NCBI RefSeq assembly: GCF_963678635.1 | Contig: NC_087064.1 | Span: forward strand, 50,513,346 to 50,577,345 | Direction: 5' to 3' | From: Symsagittifera roscoffensis | Lineage: Eukaryota; Xenacoelomorpha; Acoela; Convolutidae | Length of the DNA stretch: 64,000 nucleotides | Part shown: piece by piece, positions 12,601-21,500 of the stretch | Numbering within the stretch: the stretch's first letter is position 1 | How the letters are laid out: each line of letters starts with the position of its first letter | Position numbers and translations under genes: made by a program | The notes under the pieces: model-generated | What the model was told of the DNA's origin: nothing | The model's database searches: none | What the model saw: only the letters and a program-made list of their open reading frames with translations

Positions 12601-15600
12601 TTGAGTAATTCAAAAATTGACATCACACGCTAAGTGAAGCAGGTGCAGATTTAGAGGGGGGAGACACCCATCTCCCTTAGGGATTCGACCCCTCTGACTA
12701 TTAAAAGTATTCCCCCTTTAGTTTTGTTTTATAAAATCTATTTTCGACCAACCAACACAAACTATTTTCCAAAGGCACCTTTGCCAATATATACAAATTT
12801 GAAGGTAGAGCGAGCGCCAAAAAGTGCTAATTTTTGGTCAAAACCACCCAAAAAATGCGCAAACTCGGCCTTTGTAAAAAACAACGTCGTCAAAATCCAC
12901 CCGAATGTTGCCTCTGATCTAAAGTACATAATTAGTCGGTTCGCACCAATAAATTGGAAAAATTTTTGGGCAGAATTCAATTGCCGCTTACACTCCAATA
13001 GAACGAGATATATAGCTGTTTTTATATGAGCTCCAGAGAGTACTTTTAGATGGTAGAAAACACTGCGTTGAATAATAAAAAATCATGATGAAAGTCAGAA
13101 AAATAAATCAACGGCACAAAAATTGTCAACGGCACAAATAGAAGTCAGAGTAGTTTGACTTTTAACTTCTTATTTAAAAGAATTGTTAAAGCAGGATTGT
13201 TTGTTTAAAAACTACACTAGCTTGTCTACCTGGGACGAGTTCAGCATACCGCTGCATCAGTAATTTACCAGATCAGCAAATTGAATTAAGTAATATTCAA
13301 GTCAACTGCATGTCGAGAGATTTGTAAAATTGACCTTTTGTGAGCTAAAATGGCAAATTTTTCTTGGAGTTTTTGTTTTACGAACGACATACGACTCATT
13401 TTCAGTTTGCTGATACATCCATTTACTAATTTATCACCATCTGAATATACAGTGGTCTGATTATCATCAATTGCAGGAACGATTCTAAGATTTTTTCGAA
13501 GAGGGGGTAGCTTTCAAGAATTTAAAGCCGGCAAAATTGATTTTTTTGTGATCTCTCAAAACATAATAAAGACCCTTTTTTGACAATTTTGTGAAAAAAG
13601 CAGGCCAAAATTAACATTTTTTGGCACTTTTAAAAAATGGATAAGTTTTTGTAAATTTTGACCAAAAAAAATGCGTTTTTTGGCGGATGCTGACCCATCA
13701 GAGTTAGTATATATTGGCAACAAAGGCACTTAAAGAATAATTTTTAGGATCGGTCAGCTGAAAAAGATGTCGTACTATAATCCCAAGGGGGAGACTTTGG
13801 GTGGTGATAGGATTGAACCCATGTGGGGTTAAAGTCCTACCTCTTGTGCCGCTAGGATCTACCACGATACATGCTCCCGGATTTGTGTTGTCAATTGATC
13901 TACAAGGGCTTATGTGTTTGCATGGGTTCACACAGTGACCTTTGACTCCGTTGACACATTTGTAGAAGTGATAAATGACAGATGAAAGCTCGCGGAGACC
14001 TTAAGCAAATTCATTTATGCTGGCCGATAAATTTTTCGTGCGAAAATCTCTGGCAAGCTGTAGTAAAGGGGGAAGCAGATTTGCGTGAACTGCATTCAAA
14101 TTATGTGTCTGCATTCATGCCATTTTAAGGTTTCACGGCTTGCGAAATATAACCCCTGTAACTTTTCAGTGAAAAAACACGAACCAAAACTGTAAAAAAA
14201 AGTGCTGCTGTGTTTCTCTTGTAAAAATCTACAAAAGTTATCTATTCAAAAAAGATTTTACCCATAACTTAAGCTGCTGAATGTAGTTAAACGCAACTTT
14301 ATTGTAAAAGCTCCTTCTGCAAATATAGGGTTGGTCAACATGATTAACTTTTAGAGATTCAATCATGAAAACCGGCAGCCAACCAATTGATTACACATCC
14401 CTTAAAACCACATGTATTCATTGTGCGTACCTTTGGCCTCCAGGATGGCGTACTGGTCCGGCTGTTGCCAGGTGAGGTACTTTCTGAATGATTGAGTGAG
14501 ATACATGGCTGCTATGTGTTGTATCTGCTCATACTCGCACAGCTGGCCCAGAGAGTGAAAGTGAGAGATACATGTTCGACCACCTAAGAACAATAATTAC
14601 AACTTCATCCACAAAACAAAACAAATCATGGTTAAACCGTGAATGTTCGAACTGTTCTTTAAAAGTTTCTTTTGTTTTGTTTTGTTTTGTTTTGTTCATG
14701 ATAACCCTAGGTCAGCTTCTATGCGATATAACTCGCATCAAGTAGGGTTTCTTTTGCATCCACCTGAATTGTTTCAGTCGAAAACTATCATAGTTATCAC
14801 CCAGGGTTGACGAGGTAAACATCAGCGAAATCCAAAGCATATTTCTGCTATATTTAAAAAAAAAACATTCCAAAAGTTGATTCATTAGGTCCGCGATTGA
14901 TTGAATCAACGAATACTTGCTGACGCGACGGTGAATTATGGATTCCACTTTCAATGTGAGGATTCCGACTAAGTAGTGCGTCATATAACCACGAAACCAT
15001 CCCTATAGAAGACAAATCAACGGCAGTTATACCTCTACTAATAACTTTTAGAGATTCAATCATGAAAACCGGCAGCCAACCAATTATGCGCAGTATTTCG
15101 ATTCGTAACGACACTAGTTAATATAATCTTCTTTAAAAAGCCCGGTATTTTTCTCTTAACAAGATAAAAACACTTCTGCTAATTTTCTTTACTAGTATCT
15201 CTGTGTTTGCAATGAATGAGCCTGGAAAATTGTGATTAAAAATTGATACACCAGTTTCAACGGCAAAGTGCGCAAGCGTGCCCCTTCATAAAATTTCTTA
15301 GGATAGACCCATGGAAAATAGTTTTTATCAATTGTTTTATTCAAAAAATTGTAGATCACAATTGTCCAGGCTCATTTATTGCAAACACAGAGATACTAGT
15401 TAAGCAACACAGAGATACTAGTCGTGGTTACATGACGCAATGTTTAGCCGGAATCCGCACATTGAAAAAAAAATAATCAACAAAATTGTATGCAATAACA
15501 ATCTGAAAGTTGGTCCAAGTTGTCAGTTGGCGCCTTAGGCACGCGTGGCCGCTTCGAGCGGATAATCGACTCTAACAATTTTGTAGAATCGTACCCTCTG

Positions 15601-16511
15601 ATCGCAAGCTTGCAACTCACCAGGGCAACTGTGGTTGTCTCTATTGTTTTGCTTGAGATGTTTGAGCTATCTTTATTTAGTATTTTACTGCTGGGCGGTA
15701 TGAAAGTTACTTGGAATACTGCTGCATGTTTCTAAAAGTTTTTGAATTTATTCTGCTCTTAGGCTATTCTGAACACTTTTTAGAACACAACAATTCTGAA
15801 CTTAGAACACTTTTTAAACGAAGCGTAGCACCAAAGGTATTTTGAGAAATTAAATTACTCGGTAAAATAGCACGAAGTGGACAGGTCATAAGAAATGAAG
15901 AAGAAATATATCTAACTCAATTAGGGTCTCACGACCAAAATCAAAAGATTCGACAATTTGATATGGTAACGTCAAGAAAAAAACTGAAATTTAAAACAAA
16001 TTTTCCAGCGTCAAAGGTTTCAGTCTGTCACTAAAAAATTGAATTTTCTAAAACGAGAAAAATTGAGTCGTTAATATAGCAGTCAGGTGGTATCAAAAAG
16101 CATTGCTTGTCTCAATTTTTTTTCATTTAGTTAAGCACTTGTATACTTTGCGCGAGACGAAGCTATAATTTTTTATTGAGAAAATTTACCTTCGAGGTTG
16201 GGCCAATTGTAAATGAACAGCTCCAACTGCGCCAATCGCACTTCATCTTCATCTTGATTGTAATTGGTCAATGGGTGTTTGGTATTCACCAATCGCAGCC
16301 AAGAGTGAGGCCACATATTGGTCGCCTGAAGGTCTTCATAATAGTTTTTCCATCTGATTTCATTCAAGGCGAGAGGTTTCCCGAATTCAGGAAAACCAGA
16401 ATTTATTTTCTCGAGAAGTAACGACTGGTTGAAAAGCTTTTCAGCTGCACCAATATAACGTGATGATGCATATAAGATCAAAAGAAGAACTTGGGCATTA
16501 AAATTTAACAT
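420..16511 (-). CDS. EGF-repeat type I membrane protein gene (7 coding exons, 431 aa predicted)
   Basis: Joined exons (minus strand): 16511-16190, 15002-14917, 14542-14431, 13999-13841, 5443-5260, 4319-4115, 647-420. Every junction is GT-AG and all phases agree (1,0,1,1,2,0), giving 431 codons plus stop. Residues 1-22 are a hydrophobic signal peptide. Residues 23-187 form a Trp/Tyr-rich ectodomain I do not recognise. Residues 188-350 are cysteine-rich and hold three EGF-like modules (about 200-259, 265-300, 302-350). Residues 368-389 are a transmembrane helix, followed by a ~42-residue Lys/Arg-rich tail. The predicted product is a cell-surface or adhesion/receptor-like protein with a small cytoplasmic tail. 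The start ATG was chosen because it begins the signal peptide. Introns are heavily loaded with repeats; the largest (13840-5444) is 8.4 kb. Family and function are unknown. Exons 2 and 3 are the least certain because alternative frames and splice sites exist there. Confidence 0.7.
2500..2880 (+). mobile_element. Partial, diverged copy of the GAGGCC-TIR element
   Basis: It matches 41190-41598 throughout, with shared stretches such as TTACTAAACACATAT, TTTTGGAGCA and ATTCCGCGACAAA. The distal end retains AATGCACAAAATGGCC, a decayed form of the inverted terminal repeat. The left terminus is missing. Confidence 0.6.
3010..3416 (-). mobile_element. hAT-like MITE, CAGGGGCGGATC family
   Basis: The right end CCTAGATCCGCCCCTG is the inverted form of the family terminus CAGGGGCGGATCTAGG. 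The internal order matches other copies: GCCGACC/AGGGT, TTTTGAGATATCCA, GGCGCCAATTTACA, then GAGAGCTC and GAAAATCCGCCC. The left terminus is blurred. Confidence 0.8.
4115..4319 (-). CDS. EGF membrane protein, exon 6 (EGF2 end, EGF3)
   Basis: The acceptor TTGAAG precedes 4319; the donor AAACAG/GTAAAA follows 4115, phase 2 to 0. It encodes CTCKHGYSGTYC, the classic end of an EGF module, then a complete EGF3 running from the CVTEHLCEPHGQC motif to VPDC with the RCNCSEGY core. Confidence 0.9.
4564..4982 (+). mobile_element. hAT-like MITE with intact 8-bp target duplication
   Basis: It begins CAGGGGCGGATCTAGG and ends AAATCCGCCCCCG. The terminal nine bases are inverted repeats with one mismatch. 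It is flanked on both sides by the perfect 8-bp direct repeat ATTTAAAT (4556-4563 and 4983-4990). An 8-bp duplication and CAGGGG termini are typical of hAT-superfamily non-autonomous elements. There is no transposase. It lies in intron 5 of the EGF gene. Confidence 0.9.
5260..5443 (-). CDS. EGF membrane protein, exon 5 (EGF1 end, EGF2 start)
   Basis: The acceptor GTTATAG precedes 5443; the donor CAA/GTGGGT follows 5260, phase 1 to 2. It encodes KCECAAGHRWDELQGLC (cysteines 4-6 of EGF1) and then SPCFHNGTERC of EGF2. Joining to exon 4 yields one complete six-cysteine EGF, which is why direct 4-to-5 splicing is preferred. Confidence 0.85.
5816..6250 (+). repeat. Dispersed repeat R1, copy 1
   Basis: It shares ordered blocks with 10543-11040: GTGTGATAAAAAGATCTGA, TTATTAGGCAT, GAACAAATTTG and GTGGTACCTGATTTTGCGT. 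No coding potential is seen. A fragment carrying the GGCATGTCTGACGTCAAAG block also occurs at 11380-11460. Confidence 0.75.
6305..6560 (+). repeat. Dispersed repeat R1 distal segment, copy 1
   Basis: Shared with 12205-12370 through GAATTAAGACTGGTTTC, GAACGAAGTCATAA, CGATGC and AAATTAAGCAT blocks. Confidence 0.65.
6834..6961 (-). other. Orphan exon-like open frame
   Basis: It is bounded by CTTATACCAG (acceptor-like) and GGAAA/GTATGT (donor-like). One frame is open for 42 residues (IANWMKNTSIIES then MYLLGC and GELKRWAAYKATKRDP). Entering in phase 1 it would leave in phase 0, which does not fit exon 5 of the EGF gene. It is therefore probably a dead or alternative exon, or chance. Confidence 0.3.
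7500..9950 (-). mobile_element. Decayed Ty3/gypsy-like LTR retrotransposon internal region
   Basis: On the minus strand, from high to low coordinates: a cysteine-containing nucleocapsid-like stretch (about 9720-9650), a protease C-terminal-like segment (9271-9026, with an FYVIEGA...ILPNLGI pattern typical of the end of retropepsin), then reverse-transcriptase-like fragments (about 8830-8460). Numerous stops and frameshifts occur and no intact frame remains. No LTRs were identified. Assignment rests on pattern resemblance only. Confidence 0.45.
10543..11040 (+). repeat. Dispersed repeat R1, copy 2
   Basis: It has the same block order as 5816-6250, with diverged sequence and small indels, and ends at GTGGTACCTGATTTTGCGTG. 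Both copies lie in the same intron. Confidence 0.75.
11250..11375 (-). mobile_element. Fragment of a CAGGGGCGGATC-family MITE
   Basis: It carries the GGGGGGCGAGG, GAATTCGAC, CTGCCGACCC and AAATGCGCC order seen at 59085-59200. Both termini are lost. Confidence 0.5.
11463..11587 (+). repeat. 125-bp direct duplication, copy 1
   Basis: It begins AGTCAACTGCATGTCGAGAG and ends TGATACATCCATTT. It is nearly identical and the same length as 13300-13424 (about five substitutions), so the duplication is young compared with neighbouring repeats. Confidence 0.9.
11696..12010 (-). pseudogene. 104-codon open frame, possible gag remnant
   Basis: An uninterrupted frame encodes a highly charged protein with a predicted helical Glu/Arg-rich C-terminal half (YREREARNRQVILAYIEE). 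No domain is recognised. It lies upstream, in the same orientation, of the decayed retrotransposon pol at 7500-9950 and might be its displaced gag. It could equally be chance or an unrelated element gene. Confidence 0.25.
12205..12370 (+). repeat. Dispersed repeat R1 distal segment, copy 2
   Basis: Diverged match to 6305-6560, carrying GAATTAAGATTAGTTTCGAT and GAACGAAGTCATAAC. Confidence 0.65.
12640..13030 (-). mobile_element. Diverged CAGGGGCGGATC-family MITE
   Basis: It starts CAGGTGCAGATTTAGAGGGG, followed by GGGATTCGACCCC and the block order of the minus-oriented family. The right terminus is not recognisable. Confidence 0.6.
13300..13424 (+). repeat. 125-bp direct duplication, copy 2
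   Basis: Second copy of the block at 11463-11587, about 1.8 kb away in the same intron and orientation. Confidence 0.9.
13474..13840 (+). mobile_element. Diverged MITE ending at the exon 4 splice donor
   Basis: It starts CAGGAACGATTCTAAGATTTT and follows the plus-oriented family order: GATTTTTTTGTGATCTC, TTTTTTGGCG, TTTTTAGGATCGGTC, then GGGGGAGACTTTGGGT and GATTGAACCC. It terminates within a few bases of the EGF gene exon 4 donor at 13840. Confidence 0.65.
13841..13999 (-). CDS. EGF membrane protein, exon 4 (start of EGF1)
   Basis: The acceptor TTGCTTAAG precedes 13999; the donor ACAAGAG/GTAGGA follows 13841. It encodes 53 residues with cysteines at 188, 196, 200, 206 and 217. The CKHISPC and NPGAC spacing supplies the first half of an EGF module that is completed by the next exon. 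Both phases are 1. The donor side abuts a MITE copy. Confidence 0.75.
14000..14430 (-). other. Intron 3 of the EGF gene
   Basis: 431 bp. It contains one copy (14345-14388) of a 44-bp direct repeat also found upstream of exon 2. Nothing else recognised. Confidence 0.55.
14345..14388 (+). repeat. 44-bp direct repeat, left copy
   Basis: Identical by eye to 15042-15085 (starts TAACTTTTAGAGATTC, ends GCAGCCAACCAATT). It sits 43 bp past exon 3. Confidence 0.9.
14431..14542 (-). CDS. EGF membrane protein, exon 3
   Basis: A long pyrimidine tract and CAG end at 14543; the donor AAAG/GTACGC follows 14431. It encodes 37 residues starting LCEYEQIQHIAAMYL, phase 0 to 1. The frame is open further upstream to another acceptor (TTCTTAG near 14588), which would add about 15 residues but would need a phase-1 partner. 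Confidence 0.6.
14543..14916 (-). other. Intron 2 of the EGF gene
   Basis: 374 bp. It includes the (TTTTG)n microsatellite at 14671-14696. An alternative reading of its upstream part is discussed under exon 2. Confidence 0.5.
14671..14696 (+). repeat. (TTTTG)n microsatellite
   Basis: Five consecutive TTTTG-type units. Confidence 0.95.
14917..15002 (-). CDS. EGF membrane protein, exon 2
   Basis: The acceptor TTGTCTTCTATAG precedes 15002 and the donor CAA/GTATTC follows 14917. It encodes 29 residues beginning GMVSWLYDALL and fits phase 1 in, phase 0 out. A second frame is also open across this segment and could use a different donor, so this exon is supported by phase logic rather than by homology. 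Confidence 0.5.
15042..15085 (+). repeat. 44-bp direct repeat, right copy
   Basis: Second copy of 14345-14388. It sits 40 bp before the start of exon 2, so the pair brackets exons 2 and 3. Confidence 0.9.
15191..15400. repeat. Foldback repeat with 46-bp arms
   Basis: 15191-15236 (ACTAGTATCTCTGTGTTTGC...) and 15355-15400 are inverted copies with only two or three mismatches, separated by 118 bp. ACTAGT closes both ends and an extra AGAGATACTAGT follows at 15411-15422. This resembles a small non-autonomous inverted-repeat element. Confidence 0.85.
16190..16511 (-). CDS. EGF membrane protein, exon 1 (signal peptide)
   Basis: It starts with ATG at 16511 and encodes residues 1-107. A hydrophobic stretch (NFNAQVLLLILYA) fits a secretory signal, followed by a polar, Trp/Tyr-containing segment. 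It ends in GAAG followed by GTAAAT at 16189, phase 1. Confidence 0.75.
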
Positions 16512-16633
16512 ATTAACTGACTTTTGTCGTGTTCATGCTTTGTTCTTGTATGAGAAAATAATTGACATCGTCTGGTTTAAAATATTTTAATTAATTCGCT
16601 GATCTTCGTAGAAGTAAGAAAATAGTTGAAAGA

Positions 16634-17131
16634 TGCCCGAGGCCAACTTCAACTATGTTCTAACTGTTGAAGAGTGTGTTTTTGCTCTTTCTGAGGGAAA
16701 TTTGCCAGAAAACTGTGAAAGAGCCCGGAAAATTGTGAAAGAGCCCGGAAAAATGAGCGAAACTAAGTAAATGAGTTCTTTTTTCATTCATGCGTTCTAA
16801 TATTTCATTTTTCATTCATGCCTTGTGAAAGAACATGTGTGAAAGAGCAAAACATACTCTTCAGACATTGAAAATATACTTTTCAAAAAATGGGGACATT
16901 GAAGAGTATGTTTTTGCTGTTTCACACATGCTCTTTCACGATAAGGCATTAATGAAAAATGAAATTCGAGAACACACGAATGAAAAACTAAATCATTTGC
17001 ATAGTTTCGCGCACTTTTCCGGGCTTTTTCACTATTTTTCGGGCTCTCTCACAATTTTCCGTCATCTTTCCCTCAGAAAAAGCAAAACATACTCTTCGAC
17101 AGTTAGAACACAGTTGAAGATGGACTCGGGC
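16634..17131. repeat. ~500-bp near-perfect palindrome (foldback element)
   Basis: The left arm reads GCCCGAGGCCAACTTCAACT...GTTCTAACTGTTGAAGAGT. The right arm reads the reverse, ...ACTCTTCGACAGTTAGAACAC...TTGAAGATGGACTCGGGC. Internal GAAAGAGCCCGGAAAA blocks and the CATTTTTCATT-type centre also mirror. Arms are about 230-245 bp around a short centre near 16880. It lies about 120 bp upstream of the EGF gene start codon. No coding content. Confidence 0.9.
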
Positions 17132-17230
17132 AAAAGAGCCGCACTCGGGCACTTCGTGCCCTCAAGCCGGGCTCTTTTTCACTCGAGCATCTTTCATCTA
17201 TGTTCTACTACTACAAAGAGCCCGCATTGG
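17132..17230. repeat. Secondary hairpins next to the palindrome
   Basis: AAAAGAGCC...GGGCTCTTTTT encloses an inner GGGCACTTCGTGCCC stem, and AGAGCCCG recurs at the end. These share the vocabulary of the large palindrome and probably belong to the same element. Confidence 0.6.
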
Positions 17231-18500
17231 CAAAGCTAAGATTGCAATCGAATATGATCGATTTTTATACAGATTTTCTACTCGTAAAAATCAATTTCAT
17301 ATAATCTATTTAAACCTCAAAATTGATAATAGGAAATATATTAGATCTTTAGCAGTAAACTCAAGGTTTAATTGGTAAAAAAAGAAATTCCTACACGATT
17401 AATGACTTTCTGATTTGCAGTATGGGGAGATGAAGCGCAAAAAAAATTGATAAACGGATTCAAAGAAAATTCTCCAAATCGTTTGCAATATCCGTGGAGA
17501 GAAATTTTTTTTTATTTATTGGAAATTTTAACTTTTAGAACAAGAAACGAATCGATAAACAGTAAAGTGCCATTTGACGATTTAGGATTTCAATCTGATA
17601 AAAACATCCTTGCTAAAGCTTCAAAGCTTCAGAGTTGAAAAGAGCCAGAGGTTTTTTGAAAATTTTTCTTTTTACAATGATGATTGTAGAAACAAAAATT
17701 TTGGACCAAAGCAAAATCTCATGAAAACATCACTACAAACAAAGTTTAAAGCTCAACATTATGCAATAAAAATTATGAAAACCATCAGAATAAACAAAAT
17801 TTTCTGCACAAAACAATGCAAAAAAAATCTAGAAGAACATCATGTGAACAAGATTCTGAGCACCAACATGCCAAAACAGGTAAACATAATCATCAATTTA
17901 AACAAAACTTTGGACAGATAATTATGTAATAAGCTTTGTATACAAAGAAAAACAAGATTATAGGCACAAACTAGGCAATGAAGTTATAAAAACAAGCAGT
18001 AAAAAGTAAGATTTTTAACACAAAAGTGTGCGAAAAATATTTGAAATTATCACCAAAAAACTTTTGCAAAAAAATCACAAATACCATCAATATCAGTAAA
18101 AATATGAGCACATAAAATCTGCAAAAAAATCCAGAAAATCACCAGCGTAAAAATTATTTGAGCAAAAAATATATACAAAAAAAATATGAGAATCACTTAA
18201 TTATACAAGAACCTGCAAATTTCTCAGGAAAATCATATATTGAGCAGACTTTTAGACCCAAAATATGCAGTGAAGTCAAAAAATCTTGAAAAGAAAAAAA
18301 GATGCCAGAAAATTTTTCAAAATTATCACTATAGATAAATTTTTGGGCCCACAAACTGGCAAAAAAATCAAGAAAATCATCAAACTAAGCAAAATTTTTG
18401 ACACAATTTTTGACACAAATTTAAATAAAAGTGGTACTTCAAAGCAATTCAAAAAAAATACCCAGCAAAAGAAACAAACAAAGAAAACACTGTGAACTGT
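17231..18500. other. Gene-free A-rich tract with a degenerate short repeat
   Basis: From about 17700 the sequence repeats GCAAAAAAATC(A/C)AGAAAATCA-like phrases at irregular 40-70 bp spacing. No exon or RNA was recognised. Open frames are low-complexity Lys/Asn products of composition. Confidence 0.5.
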
Positions 18501-21500
18501 AAAAAAAAAACAAGCAATTCCACTGTATGACCACGAATTTGCCGAAGAAATGAAGGTCTCTCGCTGGCAACGAACTTGAATCCTTAACCCAAGCACCAAA
18601 CAAAGCAAAAAAGAAGCAGCCCTATGGCTGAGGAAGCATAGCAAATGGAAAATGGCTTTTGGAGAGATAAGAGGTAACAAACACATCTGGAGCCGACAAG
18701 ACTATCCACGAGAACAACTACGGCACCGAGCGCGCAGTCAGATGCCCAGCAGCACACTAGCTACGTGTCCAGCTGCACCAGTGGTCCTTAAAAGCAATAC
18801 AAAAATTGGAACAAATCAAGAGAAACAACACAACTAAAGACAAAATTTGCGCCATCAAAAGCACAGTGTGCCTATCCTATTGCTAAAAATAGCCTCACGC
18901 GCAAAACGAACAAGCAATCTTTATCTAAGCAAAGAAGTGAAAAAGAACCTAAGCATTCCTAGGAAAGGGTATCAGAAATACACATGAAGCAGAAGAGACT
19001 TTCCATCGAAACAGCGGTGACCATTTCTCTGCTGAACAAAGCATCACGCTGACAACGATCGAGCAACTTTAAAATTAGCACAAAACAAAGTAAAAAAAAA
19101 GCTATTCGCACTAAGCAAGCAATGCAAAAAATTATTGAAGTATTCATAAGGGGACAGGTTAACCAACACATCTGAAGCAGATGAGATTATGCACGAGATC
19201 AGCTACGGCACCAAATACGCCACTCAGAGAAACAGCAGCAAAATATGTCTATCCCTCTGCTAAGCAAGCCGCACGAGCGCAACAAACGTAAGCAACCTTT
19301 AAATTAGCTCCATGGTAACCAAAAACAGTTGGGCTCTGAAAGCAATGCAAAAAATAGTCTTGGCAAGCATACGCGGAGAGTTTAACATACACAACTGAGG
19401 CAGAAAAGACGATCCATGAGATCAGATGCGTCTCCAAGCACGCCATTCAGAGAGCCAGCAGCACACCATTGATGACTTCAATTGCGCCAGTGGTCCTCGA
19501 AAGCAGTAGAAAATTAGAACACAGGAAAAAAAACATAACTCATGTCACAGTGTGTAGGAGCAATCGCAAAGTTTGACTATTTCTCTGCTAAAAGAACGAG
19601 CAGCCTTAATTTTAGCTCCACGCAAAGCAAGGAAGCACCTTGTGCTGAGCAAGCAACATAATAAAGAATCAAAGCAAGCCTAAAGGGAGGTGACAACAAT
19701 TGAACCTGAAGCCAAAGAGACAACTGCAGCACCAGGGACACCATCAGAGAGACAGAGACAGACAAGGTACGTCTCAAATTGCTGCCTTGCGCCTCAAAAC
19801 TAGTACAAAAACTAGAATGCGTCGCAAGAATCAATTCAACACAAAAAACACTGTGTGCGAGGTAATGCACAGTTTCTGCTCAGTAAAATCTCGCACGCTA
19901 AAAATGTGAGCAATATTAAACTTAGCATCAAGCAATCAAATCCTTTGAGCTGCGCAAGCAAAGCAAAAAAAACTTAATCACGCCTAAAGAAAGAGAAAAC
20001 AAACACACCTGAAGCAGGAGAGATAACCCACAAGAACGACTGTTGCACCACATATTACACTCAAAGAGCCAGCGACACACCAGTCACAAATCCAGTGTTC
20101 AAAAAACCATTACGAAATCAGAATCAATCAAAAGAAACAACCCAATTGTAGTCAGTGTGTGCGAGTTAAGATATACTGTTTCTTCTTCTGATAAACATAA
20201 TCTCAGGCTTTACAACGTAAACGCCAACTTAACCTAAGCTGCAAGCAAAGCGAAATTCACTCGTGCTCCGGAAGGATGGCAAACAGTTTCTATGCAGGCC
20301 TAAGTGGAGGAGTTTCGAAACAAACCTCAAACAGAAGAATTTTTCCATGAGAAGAGCTACGGCACCAAGAAAGCCACCAAGAGAAGCAGCAAAACAACAG
20401 CTACGGTTCAAAGTGCGACAGTGATCTGTGAAAATTAAACAAAGTTTCGAAAAAAATCATAAGAAACAGCACAACTGATGACAAACTGAGCGCGCTCGAA
20501 AGCACAAAATGTCTACCCCCCATTAAATTAAGCTTCACGTGCGCAACAAACAAAGTGTCTCAACTCCTGTATCAAGCAAAGCCAAACCGCACTCTTGGGA
20601 CGAGCAGGCAACGCAAAAAAGATTCTAAGCAAGTCTAACAGGAGGGGGAAAGCAAACCCAAGAAAAAGAGGTGATCCATGTGAAGAGCAGCAGTACCAAG
20701 CGCCCCACTCAGAGAGGCAGCAGCACACCAGCGACTACTCCAACTGCAAGAGTGGTCATTAAAAGTAATACAATTCAGAACACTTCAAAAGGAATAACAC
20801 AACTGTCACGCACTATGGACGAGTAAACAAATACTACGTCTACCCCTGAGATATGCAATATCACAAGCGTGTAAGGAATGAGCAAAGTTTACCCAATCAC
20901 AGAGCAATGCCATAAACTCTCGAGCTGAACAAGCAACGCAACTACAACATAAGGGGAGGAGATAACGAAAACACCTATAGCAGAAGAGCAGATCCACGGT
21001 AACAGCTAGGATACCAAGAACGCTACTCAGAGCCAGCGAGACATCAGCGACCACTCAAACTGTGCCAGTGGCCCTTTACACTAAAACAAAAACCAGAAAG
21101 CATTTCAAAAAATTACATATTAAGACACCGCATATGAGCGCAAAAGCACAGAATGTCTATCCTCTGCTAAACAAAGACTAGAAACACAACAGCAACACAC
21201 CAGCGACGACTCAAGCTGCGCTAATGGTCCTTAAACCGAAAAAAAATCTAGAAAGCGTTTAAAAAAACATTAACATTGAAGACACATTGTGCGCGCTGAA
21301 ATGCACAAAAGTTCTACCCTCTGCCAAAAAAAGACTACCGAGAGCAGCGAAGAAGCAAACTTACTCTAGTACCAAAGATAATAAAAAATTGTTGCGCTTA
21401 GCAAGCAGCGCAAAAAAGATGCTAAGCAAGCCTATGGCTGTGAATAAATAACACACACGAAGCAGAAGAGATTGTCAACGAGATCAGCCGCAGGATAGTA

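Larger units (their letters stand above)
5444..13840 (-). other. Intron 4 of the EGF gene (8.4 kb), a transposon graveyard
   Basis: It holds two related long repeat copies (5816-6250 and 10543-11040) with a second shared segment (6330-6560 and 12205-12370). It also holds a decayed minus-strand LTR-element pol, two MITE copies, a 125-bp duplication and an exon-like orphan (6834-6961). No exon is needed between 13841 and 5443. Confidence 0.6.
15003..16189 (-). other. Intron 1 of the EGF gene
   Basis: 1.19 kb. It holds the right copy of the 44-bp repeat and the 15191-15400 foldback repeat. No extra exon is required by phase. Confidence 0.5.

Noticed and set aside
6753-15114. MACPF (perforin-like) domain in the EGF gene, suggested by a THYLVG-like frame at exon 2 and a CGGTES/NWMKNTS segment near 7000
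   Set aside because: The THY frame breaks the phase with exon 1, the CGGTES part is in another frame from NWMKNTS, and the order relative to the EGF exons is wrong. The phase-consistent model excludes these readings.
18276-18686. 136-codon minus-strand open frame with hydrophobic product
   Set aside because: It comes from A-rich low-complexity DNA read in reverse; no signal, motif or splice context.
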